From: Cunninghamia lanceolata
Taxonomy: Eukaryota; Streptophyta; Pinopsida; Cupressales; Cupressaceae
Direction: 5' to 3'
Assembly: GCA_027924645.1 (NCBI GenBank)
Contig: BSBN01001484.1
Location: 186,001-250,000 of the forward strand
DNA: 64,000 bases
Shown: in pieces, positions 45,441 through 55,904 of the stretch
Layout of the letters: each line of letters starts with the position of its first letter
Numbering within the stretch: the stretch's first letter is position 1
Made by a program: the position numbers and the translations under genes
The notes under the pieces: generated by a model
The model's input: the letters and a program-made list of their open reading frames with translations, nothing else
Databases searched by the model: none
What the model was told of the DNA's origin: nothing

Positions 45441-45887
45441 AAACCCAATGACCTCTATCTTCATCTCAGTTAATAGATTTTTCCTTCTACTTAAGGCATC
45501 TACAACTCTATTTGACCTTCCACTCCTGTGATTCAAAATAAAAGTATACCTCTATAAAAACTCAACCCATTTTAAGTGCCTCTGATTTAACTTCCATTGA
45601 CTATTAAGATATTGCAAAGCCTAGTGATCAGTATATAAAACAAACTCTTTTGGAAACAAATATTGTCTCCATTTCTTCAAAGCATGAACTATAGCATAAA
45701 ACTCTTGATCATAAACATAATACTTTTTCTTGGCATCTTTAAGCTTCTCACTAAAATAGGCAATGAGCTTGCCTTTTTGACTCAAAATAGCTCCTATAAC
45801 ACTGCCACTAGCATCACAATCTACCTGAAATACTTTATTAAAATATGGAAGTGCCAAAACAAGTTGGTCTATGAATTTTTGCTTCAA
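45441..45887 (-). pseudogene. Chromovirus RNase H
   Basis: 45887-45621 reads LVLALPYFNKVFQVDCDASG, VIGAILSQKGKLIAYFSEKL and YYVYDQEFYAIVHALKKWRQ, then VLYTDH. These give the first Asp (DCDAS), the Glu (YDQEFYAIV) and the third Asp (YTDH). The frame breaks after TDH and resumes with NHRSGRSNRVVDALSRRKNL, the C-terminal block containing NRVVDALSR with its Asp. All four acidic residues are present, but the domain is interrupted by a stop. It degrades RNA in RNA:DNA hybrids during reverse transcription. Confidence 0.85.
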
Positions 45888-46015
45888 TGTATCAAAACCC
45901 TTGGCTTCTCCTGTAGTCCATTTAAACTCCTTTCTATCCCCTCAGTTAGGGATGCACAAAGGCTACTAAAATTCCTGATAATTTTTCTATAAAAACTTGC
46001 CAAACCATGAAAAGA

Positions 46016-46904
46016 TCATACCTCTATAACATTCCTTGGGGGAGGCCATTCAATGATATCCCTCACCTTCTCTGGATCCATTTTAAGACCCTTACCTAAG
46101 ATAACAAATCCTAGGTACACCAACTCCTTCTTCATGAAACTACATTTCTTAAGATTAATTGACAACTTTTCTTCCCTCAAATTCTCAAAAAACATTTGAC
46201 CATGCATCAAGTGCTCCTCCAAAGTCTTATTGAAAACCAAAATATCATCTAAATAAACAATGACAAATATACCCAAAAACTCTTTTACCTCATTCATGAA
46301 CTGCATAAATATGCTCGGTGCATTGGTTAGCCCAATTAGTATGACTAACCATTCATACAAGCCCTCCTTAGTCTTGAAGGCTATCTTCCATTCATCTCTT
46401 TCTCTGATTTAGATCTGGTGATATCCATGCTCTTTGGATCAAAATTTGTAAAGTACTTAGCTCCACTCAAGAAATCTATAATATCATCCATTCTTGGCAT
46501 GGAAATATGTACTTGATTGTAATTTTGTTGATAGCTCAGGAATCTATACACATTCTCCACTCTCCATCTTTATTCAGTTCAAGTACTGTAGGTACCACAC
46601 ATGGACTTAGGCTCTCCCTTATCAGTCCTCTCCTTAACAACTCATGAACTTGTCTATTCAGCTCTTCATTCTCTGCAGGAGTCATTCTATGGGCTACCTT
46701 ATTCAGCAAATTGGCTCTTGGTATCAAATCCATTTGGTGACTTATCTTTCTCACCGATGGTAAAACTTCTAGTACATTATTAGAGAAAATGTCTTGAAAT
46801 TCTTCCAATAGGTCTGAGACTTCTGCTAGTACATCTTCACATTTCTCTTGGCTTATCTTAGGAATCAACGCAAAGCAATGACACTCATACTTCATACCAT
46901 CCAA
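46016..46904 (-). pseudogene. Chromovirus reverse transcriptase
   Basis: 46904-46536 carries EVSDLLEEFQDIFSNNVLEV, HQMDLIPRANLLNKVAHRM, RQVHELLRRGLIRESLSPC and KDGEWRMCIDS, the standard gypsy RT N-terminal blocks. A stop-rich stretch covers the centre of the palm. 46360-46016 begins MYEWLVILIGLTNAPSIFMQ and includes FVIVYLDDILVFNK (catalytic YLDD intact), then NLKKCSFMKKELVYLGFVIL. It synthesises cDNA; here it is broken in the middle. Confidence 0.9.
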
Positions 46905-46919
46905 AAATTTTAGGTACTA

Positions 46920-47370
46920 TCTACAAAGCAAATTCTGGTAGTACTACATACATTTTCTTCCACCTCCTTCAAGGGCTTCAACTTATGACAAACTCCATCC
47001 TTTGTCAAGGGATAGGTGTTTGCATGGCCATCATGGACAACACACCTATCATACTACCATGGCCTTCCCAATAGCATATGATATGCATCCATCTGTATGA
47101 TGTGACACAACACCTCATCATGGTAGCCTCCGATCTTGAACTTGACTAAACATTACTCATTGACCAAATCTCTATGGTCCTTTTGCAACCTTGCAATCTG
47201 ATATGGATGTGGATACCTTCTCCTTGTCAACTTCAACTTGTTAACCATCTCCTCTAAGATAAGATTATCAATGCTTCCACTGTTAATAATAATATCACAA
47301 CACTTACCTTCACACTTGCACCTTGTAGAAAATAAACTCTTCCTTTGATTTGGTGCTTTCTACTCATTTA
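46920..47370 (-). pseudogene. Chromovirus protease region
   Basis: Translation gives CKCEGKCCDIIINSGSIDNL, where the chromovirus consensus is IIDSGSTDN. The catalytic Asp is replaced by Asn (AAC), again a G-to-A change. It is followed by VKFKIGGYHDEVLCHIIQMD and AYHMLLGRPW, the C-terminal strands. No long open frame survives, so it is easily missed. It lies between the gag zinc knuckle and RT. Confidence 0.78.
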
Positions 47371-47428
47371 ACAAGGTTCTTCTGACAACTAGGGCTTCTC
47401 CCCTTTCAACATCTTCAGAATTCTCAGA

Positions 47429-48566
47429 CTACACATCTCCATCTACATGTACAACTTGTGCATTACCTTCAAGTCTTCTATTTGTCCTTCCTTGATGTTG
47501 GGGACATTCATAGGCTTGATGTCCTTCTTCTCCACATTGGAAATATGTTCCTCTGAAACCTCCTCTTCCAGGTCCTTTCCCAAGTCGTCCTCTTCCTCTT
47601 CCTCTTTTCTCACCATTATTTTTTTTAGGAAGGTGGTAGGCATTATCTCCTTTGTGATTTCGACTGGTGACTGCTTCTTCACTTTTCTTTTGATCTTCAT
47701 TTTGGCCTCCATAGGATCTTCCACCAGTCCTTTCACCATGACCTCTTCCTCTTTGCTTTCTTTCGAATCTTTTATTCAGCTTCTCTTCCACCTTAAGAGA
47801 AAACTAGTATGCATCTTCTATTGTGGTCATTCTAACTAGGCTCAGCTCCTCTTGAATACTTGGTCTCAACCCATTAATGTAACGGCCTACCTTCTCCTTG
47901 TTGGCCTCTACATGGCTTGTTCTGATAATAATCTTATAAAACTCTTCTGTATACTCCTTAATAGACTTGTTACCTTGCTTCAATCCTTACAGATTCTTCA
48001 ACAACTCCAACTCATAGTCCACAAGAATGAACTGCTTCTTTAGTTTGTCCACCATCCAATCCCATATGGTAGTCTTTCCTTTTCTTCTGCTATTTCTCTC
48101 TAACTGGATCTCATTCCACCAAATACTAGCTGGCCCTTCAACTTCATTTTTGCAAACTTGACCTATTTTAGATCCTCCACATCTTCATACTCAAAATATT
48201 CCTCCATATCATTTATCCAATCAATAAGCTCTTCTAGATTCAAATCCCCAAAATAGGTAGAAACTTCAATCCTAGGCTTCTTTCCTATCTTCAAAATGAC
48301 CCTCAACAACCTAACTTGCACAGGATCTCCTATAGTATCTTGTTCTTCCTTGGATAGCTCTTCTTCTTTAGCTTCATCTTCACTTTCTTCTTTTATTCTT
48401 GACTCAAACCCTCTTTGCAACTCCTCTTGTAATGCATCGATTTACCTTTACAGGGCTCTAAAACCCTCTTTTGTCAAAGCATTTCTCCCAACACAATTTC
48501 TTCACGGAGTCATTTTGATCTCTACAACAAACCCACAACCTTAGGTCCTGGTGCAAACTGCCTCAT
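47429..48566 (-). pseudogene. Chromovirus gag
   Basis: Starts at ATG 48566 with MRQFAPGPKVVGLL. 48420-48163 has an acidic helix (EDEAKEEELSKEEQ) and STYFGDLNLEELIDWINDME, continuing VKFAKMKLKGQ, the usual capsid start. Stops fragment the middle. 47791-47429 is basic and Arg/Gly-rich (GRGHGERTGGRS, KKNNGEKRGRGRGR), then has a zinc knuckle YFQCGEEGHQAYEC whose first Cys is Tyr (TAT for TGT). The adjacent minus-strand frame at 47443-47739 is a shadow. Gag forms the particle and packages RNA. Confidence 0.85.
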
Positions 48567-48569
48567 GGT
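48567..48569 (+). repeat. Left 3-base target site of CACTA
   Basis: GGT precedes CACTAGTAG. CACTA elements duplicate three bases; the right copy is outside the window. Confidence 0.5.
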
Positions 48570-48775
48570 CACTAGTAGAATTTTGGCAAATAAATGACTA
48601 AGTGACTAAAACTTTTAGTCACAACAACTAAAAATGACTAAATTCTATTGAATTTTCACAACTTAGCTATAAATGAGTAAATAAATGACTAATTTGGTCG
48701 TTGACTAAAAAAATATTTAGTCATAGAAATTAAAATGATGAAATAGTTAGTCACCCAAATACAAATTAGACAAAA
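48570..48775. repeat. CACTA terminal and subterminal repeats
   Basis: After the CACTA terminus, TGACTAAA/TTTAGTCA units in both orientations recur at about 48594, 48603, 48617, 48637, 48687, 48704, 48716 and 48749. Such subterminal motifs are the binding sites for the element's DNA-binding protein in En/Spm (known for TNPA). Confidence 0.88.
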
Positions 48776-49295
48776 TTTTAAAAAGAACTTTTCAGGAAAT
48801 TTTTGGTGGGATGTATTGCCGTGATTAACTATTCGCATTCATTCCAACATTTTTTGCTATCTGCATCGCCATCATACCATGTTCTGTATCTTCCTTCTAT
48901 TTGCACTCAAATCTCCAACTCCTTATTGAATATCACCATCACCATCACACTCTTCACTTGCAGGCACTCTAACATGCTCTTCACGCACTTATCTTAGAAT
49001 ATCTCTGACCGTTCAGAGCTACTTGTGGTGGACTTGCCGAAAAACAAAAGGTCAGGAATGTAGAGATCAAAGTACTTTCCCAGAGCTACTTCGCACTGAG
49101 GTGTTTTGAGTTATAGAAGCTACTTGCATGGGTGATAAAGAGGAGAGGACTTGTAGACTTCTGAAAAGGTAGGCAAGGAATTCAGAGTTTGTTGCAACAA
49201 ATTTAAAGTTGGCGAGGCCCTTTGTAGCAAATTTAGAGGTAATTCGAAAGCCTCATTACATTTATAAACACAAAATCTATAGCTTTGTGATTGGC
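48776..49295. other. CACTA 5' non-coding region
   Basis: No supported gene. It contains CAGAGCTACTT at 49014 and 49082 as a short direct repeat. Confidence 0.4.
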
Positions 49296-50899
49296 AACTT
49301 ACAATAGTTACAATCTACTGCTCTTAATAATGTTCTTTTACAATCTTGCCACTATTTTGCTTCATAATGTGTTCGAACTAAATATAATAAAATTTGGGTG
49401 TCAGTGCCAAAATAGAATTTCCTCAAACAATTTTGATACATTTTCACTGCAAGTGCAAACTATCCTTGTGCAAAGTAAACATGTGCTAGATTTACCCACA
49501 CATCAAGCATCTGAACAAAGATGTTTCCTGCTGCAGCTTCTTGTACCTATGTAAAAATTTCCTTTGCAATATCAAATTGACCCCTTTCAGCTAGCACAAT
49601 GGCTGCCCCATTTGCAGCATAAACATTTCTTGGTCTTTGTGCCAACACTTTACAATACAGCTCTCTAGCCTTCTCAAGATGTTGTGCCTCCACCTTTGGA
49701 TCCCTCCTCTCATTGTGAAAAGCAACAAAATAATTCCAATTTCCAAGTGAAATGTCAACATAAGAATTCTTTGCATCTAATTCACTTTATGCGGCTTTAA
49801 TTGTTTCTTTTGTTTTAATCCAGTCATCTATTTTCAATTTTATTTTTCCAAGCATAGTTAAAGCATTTCATGAGTTTTTATCCACCTTAAGTGCATCCCC
49901 AATCAATTCTACGCTTAGTTAGATCTCATTCCAAGCCTGAGCCATGGCCGTAAGACATAGATATGCATCCACATAATCAGGAAACTTGAACAATATTAGC
50001 TTGTATAAAAGATTTTCTTTTTCAGTATCATGTAGTTGTTCAAACAACCTAGCAAGATTAAATAGTGTTGTGACTTTATCCCATGGTAGCTTAAGTGAAA
50101 CAACACCTTCTTCTAGTCGATGGAAGAATTCCATATCCTTAAAGAGCATAGGAAAAATTACAGAATTAGCACTGGGGCTTTTATTTATGAATTCAACCCA
50201 AATGCCATTTCCTAATGCCTCCATAAAAGTTTGTTGAGCCAACTCTAGTTCATCACGCTCAAAATGAAGAACCCCAATGTTGTTTAACAATTGAATGGGT
50301 ACTTCTTCTCTACTCTTCGTCAGAAGAGACTTTGTTGTCTTAAGAGAATCTAGGTTTGCACTGGGGTTTGATGATATTAATAACTCACCCATCTTGATAA
50401 ATGCATGGGCATCACGTGGATCTATGCGAGTTGCCTTTCTTAAAATTTCCAAAGCCTTCTCTGCCTACCCTTGTCAAGCATATATATGGCCTATAGCTTT
50501 TAATCTCTCACAGTTCTTAGGGTGGACCTCCAGAACCTTTTCAAAAATTGAGAGAGAACTCTTAAGATCTCCTTGCTTCAATTGAACATGTCCATAAAAT
50601 CTTGTGGCCTCTGGCTTTCCTTGACTTATGCCATGTAGTAGTGGCCAGTGGTGTCATAATCACCTTTACTATGATAAGATCGTGCAAGATTATAATATGA
50701 ATGAGATTTAATGAGAGGGTGGTTAGTTGAAACAAGAAGTATCTCAGTCAACTGTTCCACAAGAAAATGCTACCCTGTGAAGAAAAAATGGTTTGCTAAA
50801 TGATTCAATACCATTGCACAGTACGGGTATAATTCAAAGGCTCTACACATCTTTTCCATTCCTTCATGAACAATACCTTTTTCACTAACTGTGAGAATC
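49296..50899 (-). pseudogene. Captured CTR9/VIP6 (Paf1 complex) gene fragment inside CACTA
   Basis: Minus-strand translation is colinear with the TPR region of plant CTR9 (VIP6/ELF8), the scaffold of the Paf1 elongation complex in the nucleus. Blocks in order: GMEKMCRAFELYPYCAMVLN, LANHFFFTG, KSHSYYNLARSYHSKGDY, GHVQLKQGDLKSSLSIFEKV, ILRKATRIDPRDAHAF, EEVPIQLLNNIGVLHFERDE, LPWDKVTTLFNLARLFEQLH, LILFKFPDYVDAYL, GNWNYF, VYAANGAAIVLAERGQFDIA, VWVNLAHVYFAQG, and RTHYEAK then WQDCK. 50452-49919 stays open for 177 codons. At least eight stops and a frameshift near 50600 make it a pseudogene. At 50901-50900 a pyrimidine-rich splice acceptor (TTTTTTACTTGTAG) precedes the first exon block, so genomic rather than only spliced sequence was captured. 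It lies antisense to the transposase. Confidence 0.9.
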
Positions 50900-51780
50900 C
50901 TACAAGTAAAAAATGCACAAAACTGACAACAAAGATTTATGTAGAGGTAGAACATGATGTAGAGGAAGGACTGACACACAATAACCTTGACACATACCAA
51001 ACAAAGTTTCAATACACTTGATGCAAATCTGCACCCTTGTTCATTCTTGACAATTTGCTCCTAAGCCTAAAACAAGGAAACAACACCCTAGTGACACTCA
51101 ATCATTGAAGAAAACATGGAATATGGGTAACTTGGTTTATTCAGACCTATTACAACATCTTCTAGGGGTTTCTAAATGTACATGACCTAACCAAGTGATT
51201 AACATAATGATTTATGCAATTTAGGTCTTGTTGCCACTAGGTGCATTCAAGGTGATGACTCCAAACAAAGGTAAGAATACTTGTCATATGTATTCCCAGG
51301 CTTGTACAAGCCCTAACAACATGCCACTATGATTCTTCACCCCTCCATTGACATACAGTGCATAGATTATTCAAAGCAACAAAGAACCTAGGGTTTTAGG
51401 ACTGTCTCACAACAAATCTGCACACATAGTCAACCATATCTTCTTCACACATGCCAGTCATGAGTTGTCCTCTTGTACGGATATGGATAGGCATGGGACA
51501 AAGCTTTCCACCAATTTTTAGGATTCTTGGGTGGTGGAAACTCTGCCCATGATCAAATTGTGCTCCCTGGAAACCCTAGGTAGGGTTTAGACCTGCACTC
51601 ACCGAAAATGCAATATCTTACACAAAACTTGATGAAATTCTACCAAACTAAATGCATTCGAAAGATAGATTTTTGTTGCTATGTGTAGAACATTACAGAT
51701 GGATCAATGTCAAAGATTGACTACGGAACATTGCTAATAATTTAGATTTTTGTTGCTAATAGATTTTTGTTGCTATGTTA
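50900..51780. other. Region between captured CTR9 and transposase
   Basis: The part next to 50900 is probably CTR9 intron. No other coding similarity seen. TAGATTTTTGTTGCT occurs three times, at 51667, 51741 and 51759, just before the transposase coding begins. Confidence 0.45.
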
Positions 51781-54700
51781 GACGAAGGGTTTGAAGTTGA
51801 TAGAATGTTGAATGGGGGTCTAGATGATGATTGAGCCAAGTTGATGGAGGATGCTTTAAAGCCTTTGTATGCTAATTGCAAGTTAAGTCGTTTGACAACA
51901 ATCCTTCAAATTCTTAACTTGCAAGTGATGCATGGTTGGACAAATGAGAGTGTAGATCCGTTATTCGCATTATTAAGTTTGTTGTTACCACATGACTCCA
52001 CATTGCCAACAAAATGAAGTCAATGTAAAAAGTAAATCACTAAGCTAGGTTTAGGATATGAAAACATCCACACATGTGTGAATGGTTATGTATTATTTTG
52101 CAATAATCTTGCAAGTGAGAGTGAATGTCCAAAATGTCATGAAGGGAGGTATAGACAAGGGTTGAAATTAGTTGTGGTTCCTAGAAAGGTTCTTCACCAC
52201 TTTCCAATAATCCCACGATTACTCCAAATGTATAGGTTCAGAGACATTGTTGAACTTATGCAATGGCATGCCCAAAATAAGAGCACCGATGGAAAACAAC
52301 GACATGTGCCTGATTCTAAGACGTGGATGGAATTTGATAATAGATGGCTTGATTTTTCTCAAGATCCTCGTAATATAAGGTTGGGTTTGGCTCTAGATGG
52401 GGTGAACCCATTCTCAGATCAAAGGACTAAATGGTCAACTTGGCCAGTGTTTTTAATAAATTATAACTTGCCTCCATGGTTAGCAACTAAACCATTTTTC
52501 TTAATGCTATCATTGATTATTTCAAGAAAGAAAAGTGTGACTTCAGATACAATTGATGCTTATCTAGAGCCATTAAATGATGAGCTAATGGAATTGTGGA
52601 AAGGAATTGAAGCAATTCAATCTTTAAGGGATGGCCATTCAATCAAATTCACTTTAAGAGCTTCCTTATTGTTTACGATTCATGATCTTCCTGCATATGG
52701 CACATTGTCTGGTCTCAGTGTTCATGGATACCATGGATGTCCTACTTGCAACTTTAAGGATTTTGTGAGGCACTCAAGAAGTTTGCGTAAGTGTATTTAT
52801 TGCAGACATCATGCTTACCTTAAAATGGATCATCCATATCATCGACAAAACATTTTTCAATGGTCAAGAAGAGAATCGTAAATCACCATTGCTAATAACA
52901 AGTGATTACATTGTTGAGAATGGACAAAAAAGAATGTCATTTATTGAAAATGATGGGATTGCTGGTAGTAGATATGATCCATGTAGTGAAAGCGGTGTAA
53001 AACAATTGGGCATATTCTATAAGTTGCCATACTTTAAGGATATAACCATTAGGCATACTGTTGACTTTATGCATACTGAGAAAAATATAGCCTATGCTAT
53101 TATATAAACTCTTTTTGGTGCTTTTGATACTGTTTCATCACGTGAAGACTTTCGACAACTAAAGATTCATAGAAATCTTTGGGTTGAAAAATGTGCTGAT
53201 GAAAAATATAGAAAACCTAGTGCTCCTTATGTCTGGACAAAGGAATAATGTGCACAATTCTTACAATTGTTGTCTCAGACTCGCTTTCCCATTGGATATG
53301 TAAGTAGTAGTATTAGAAGCCAAACTAACATTAATGGATTAAGAGGCCTAAAGACCCATGACTATCATGTCATAATCGAGAATATTTTACCTATTGTGGT
53401 AAATATATCAAGTTTGGCAAAGGGGCCAAGATTGGAAGTTATAAGGTTGGGCCTAATATTAAAGAGAATGAGTTTACATGTATTAGATCCTTTGAACTTT
53501 GATAGTTTGAGGGAGGAGGTTGTTGAAGTCCCTTGTCTATTGGAATGAGAATTTCCACCAACAATCTTTAACATTTCTATTCATCTTTTGATACATCTAG
53601 AATATGAACTAGAGCATTGTGGCCCAGTAAGAATGAGATGGATGTATCCTATAGAATGATTTATGAAGGTTTTGAAAAAAATTGTTCGTACTAGGGTAAA
53701 ACTGGAAGGCAGCATGTCTGAGGGATATTCAATGCAAGAGGCCATGGGATTTTGCATAGAATATATATGAAGGATTTTAAAAATGTCAATCGATGTGTAT
53801 GGGATGATGACGAAGATGAAAGAGTTGCAGGTGAAGTATTAGAAGGGAATGGATTTTGCTTCAAGCTATCACATCAAGAAAGAAGTGTGATACATGCCTA
53901 TATTCTTCAAAATACAATTCGTTTGATAAGTGGCATAGGTAAAAAAAACTTACACAATAATTTATTTACTCAATTGCATTTACACATTTATATTATTAAT
54001 CTTACTATTTGTACGTTAATATTATATGTAGAAAATATGAAGAAGAGAATCAAACTTGGATACAACATCGACCTCAAAAGCGCAGATGTCATGATTTGAT
54101 TAGAGGTGATTCTTTTCCAAAATTTGAAGAATGGATTGCTAATGCAGTCAATGATGCAAAAGAAGAAGGTCAAGATGTAACAATGGAGGAAAGTGAGCTT
54201 TCACAATCTCCACATATATGGGCTATGTGTTTTAGTGGAATGTGGGCCTATGGTAGTCATTTAAGAGTGGAAGAAAAAGACAAAGGAAAGACAAATTGTG
54301 ATTGTGTTGTTAGTGCTGAATTTCTTCACAAAATTGAGAAGAAATTTTATGTTGGATTCATCCAAGAAATTATTCAAGTGGATTTTTGTGAAAATAGTCC
54401 TATATTATTAAAATGTAAGTGAATCCGACCATCCACAGTACAATTTGATGAGTATGGATTTGTACGCACAAATACAAGGCAATTTTTATCAGAGATGGAT
54501 GAGCCATATGTTTCCCCTCTTCAAATTAACCAATCATTTCTAATTGATGATGTAAGAAGCCCAGGATGGTTCTATGTCATTCAAACAGAGTCTCATTCTA
54601 GACAAAAATTCATGGAAGTTGTCGATATAATTCCTGATGGGCAATATGTTAATTTACAAGAAACATTCAAAGAAGTGGATGAAGATGATGATGGAGTGTT

Positions 54701-54863
54701 TGAAGAAGAGATTTTGATTACCAATGAAGAGATTGGGAGAGAGAATGAGCAGCATGTCACAGATGAGGATGAGGATGAAAATCAAGCAGATGAAGACATG
54801 AGTGATCAAGATTTTGATCTTGTTGGCAATGCAGATGATTATGATGATGTTTTGTCACCTTAA
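51781..54863 (+). pseudogene. CACTA TNP2 transposase (Transposase_21, DUF4218, DUF4216)
   Basis: Homology opens at 51781 with LDEGFEVDRMLNGG, then EDALKPLYANCKLSRLTTIL and LGLGYENIHTCVNGYVLFCN. The main frame 52078-52881 holds SECPKCHEGRY, LALDGVNPF (a core Asp), FTLRASLLFTIHDLPAYGTL, SGLSVHGYHGCPTC and HPYHRQ, the Transposase_21 signature. A one-base shift near 52848 leads to NGQEENRKSP and VDFMHTEKNIAYAI. DUF4218 follows at about 53547-53770 (EFPPTIFNISIHLLIHLEYE, GPVRMRWMYPIE) and continues to about 54160. DUF4216 is at about 54330-54680 (FYVGFIQEIIQVDF, DEYGFVRTNTRQF). The tail is very acidic (DEDEDENQADEDMSDQD). A likely intron lies near 53938-54030. It cuts and joins at the element ends; N-terminal exons are missing, and stops at 52015, 53105, 53247, 53546 and 53656 disable it. 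Confidence 0.92.
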
Positions 54864-55013
54864 CTAGCCTGTCACCTTAAGAGGTTAGCTTGTCACCTAA
54901 AATTTGGTTATATGTATGGTGTAATTTATTATTGAATGTATAAATATTTGAGTATAGGTATGCTTATTCACTATTGTTTTACTGATACATTTCAGAATGT
55001 AATCATCATTATT
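54864..55013 (+). other. CACTA sequence 3' of transposase
   Basis: TAGCCTGTCACCTTAAGAGG and related repeats; no gene. Confidence 0.4.
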
Positions 55014-55501
55014 CTGTTGGTACATTGTATACAAAACCTGAGATGTTCACTGCTGATTTGAAGTGCATTTAAAGTTAGGTTCAATCATTCTTCTTAGTTT
55101 TCTTACTTTGGTTGAAATTAATTTTGTTTAGTTAGAATGTAATTTCTCGTATGTCCTATATGTTTTCTAGATGCTAGACTTTTCTTGTATTTCCTAGATG
55201 ATAGCTTTAGTTTGTAATACAGATTCTAGCCTCCACATGCATTGAATATGCTTGTGTGAAGGAAACAATAACGAACATCTATGATTTAATAATACACATA
55301 GATATCTTAACATTAGGTGAACTAGCCTCCTCATTACAAACAAAGAAATGATCTCTTAGATATCTTAACCAGAATTCAAGCACCAGATTAAATCTTCTTC
55401 TCCATTGATTGCTTCAAGTAGATATTACAATATAACAGAAGTCTCCTCATATATGTTTCTATAAATGTCTATGATGATATCAAAATTTGATCTTGGTTTC
55501 T

Positions 55502-55509
55502 CTTTTATA
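55502..55509 (-). promoter_or_regulatory. TATA box of copy D LTR
   Basis: Minus-strand TATAAAAG preceded by GCTTGTTGCTTCTCT, matching the T LTR promoter context. Confidence 0.6.
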
Positions 55510-55904
55510 AGAGAAGCAACAAGCTTCAGACTGTTACAAAATATGGCATATTTTCAAAATTCATGCCTCTTCGTATAAACTAAACATTAATTTTGCTTAA
55601 AACATAATTAAGAGAAAACAAAGAAAGTAGACAATATTGATTGGAAGCCCGCAACACTTGCAATACACTTATAGTCCATTAATCAACATAGGAGACCGAT
55701 GATCATCCTAATCTAGCAAAGTCCTCCTCTCCATGATAGAGTGTTTGAAGGCTTGGTTCTTCCACTACAACATCTTCAAGGCCATGTTCTTCTGGAGGAG
55801 CCAAATACTCTTGCTACCATTGGTATATTGTGTAGTCATGAGGCCATGATGCTCGTTGCTCCCCTGCACGTATAGCCTGTCTATTCATTAGCTGCAAGAT
55901 ACTA

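Larger units (their letters stand above)
43142..48569 (-). mobile_element. Chromovirus (Ty3/gypsy with chromodomain), degenerate
   Basis: On the minus strand, from 48566: gag with zinc knuckle, protease, RT, RNase H, integrase, chromodomain, then an LTR. The presence and position of the chromodomain place it in the plant chromovirus branch. The 5' leader and 5' LTR are missing because a CACTA transposon inserted three bases upstream of the gag ATG. Stops, frameshifts and several catalytic substitutions inactivate it. Confidence 0.9.

Noticed and set aside
47447..47839. Plus-strand Ser-rich 130-codon frame
   Set aside because: It is complementary to the Lys/Glu/Arg-rich gag region on the minus strand; a shadow.
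49986..50585. Plus-strand frames over the captured CTR9 region
   Set aside because: They are shadows of the clear CTR9 homology on the minus strand.
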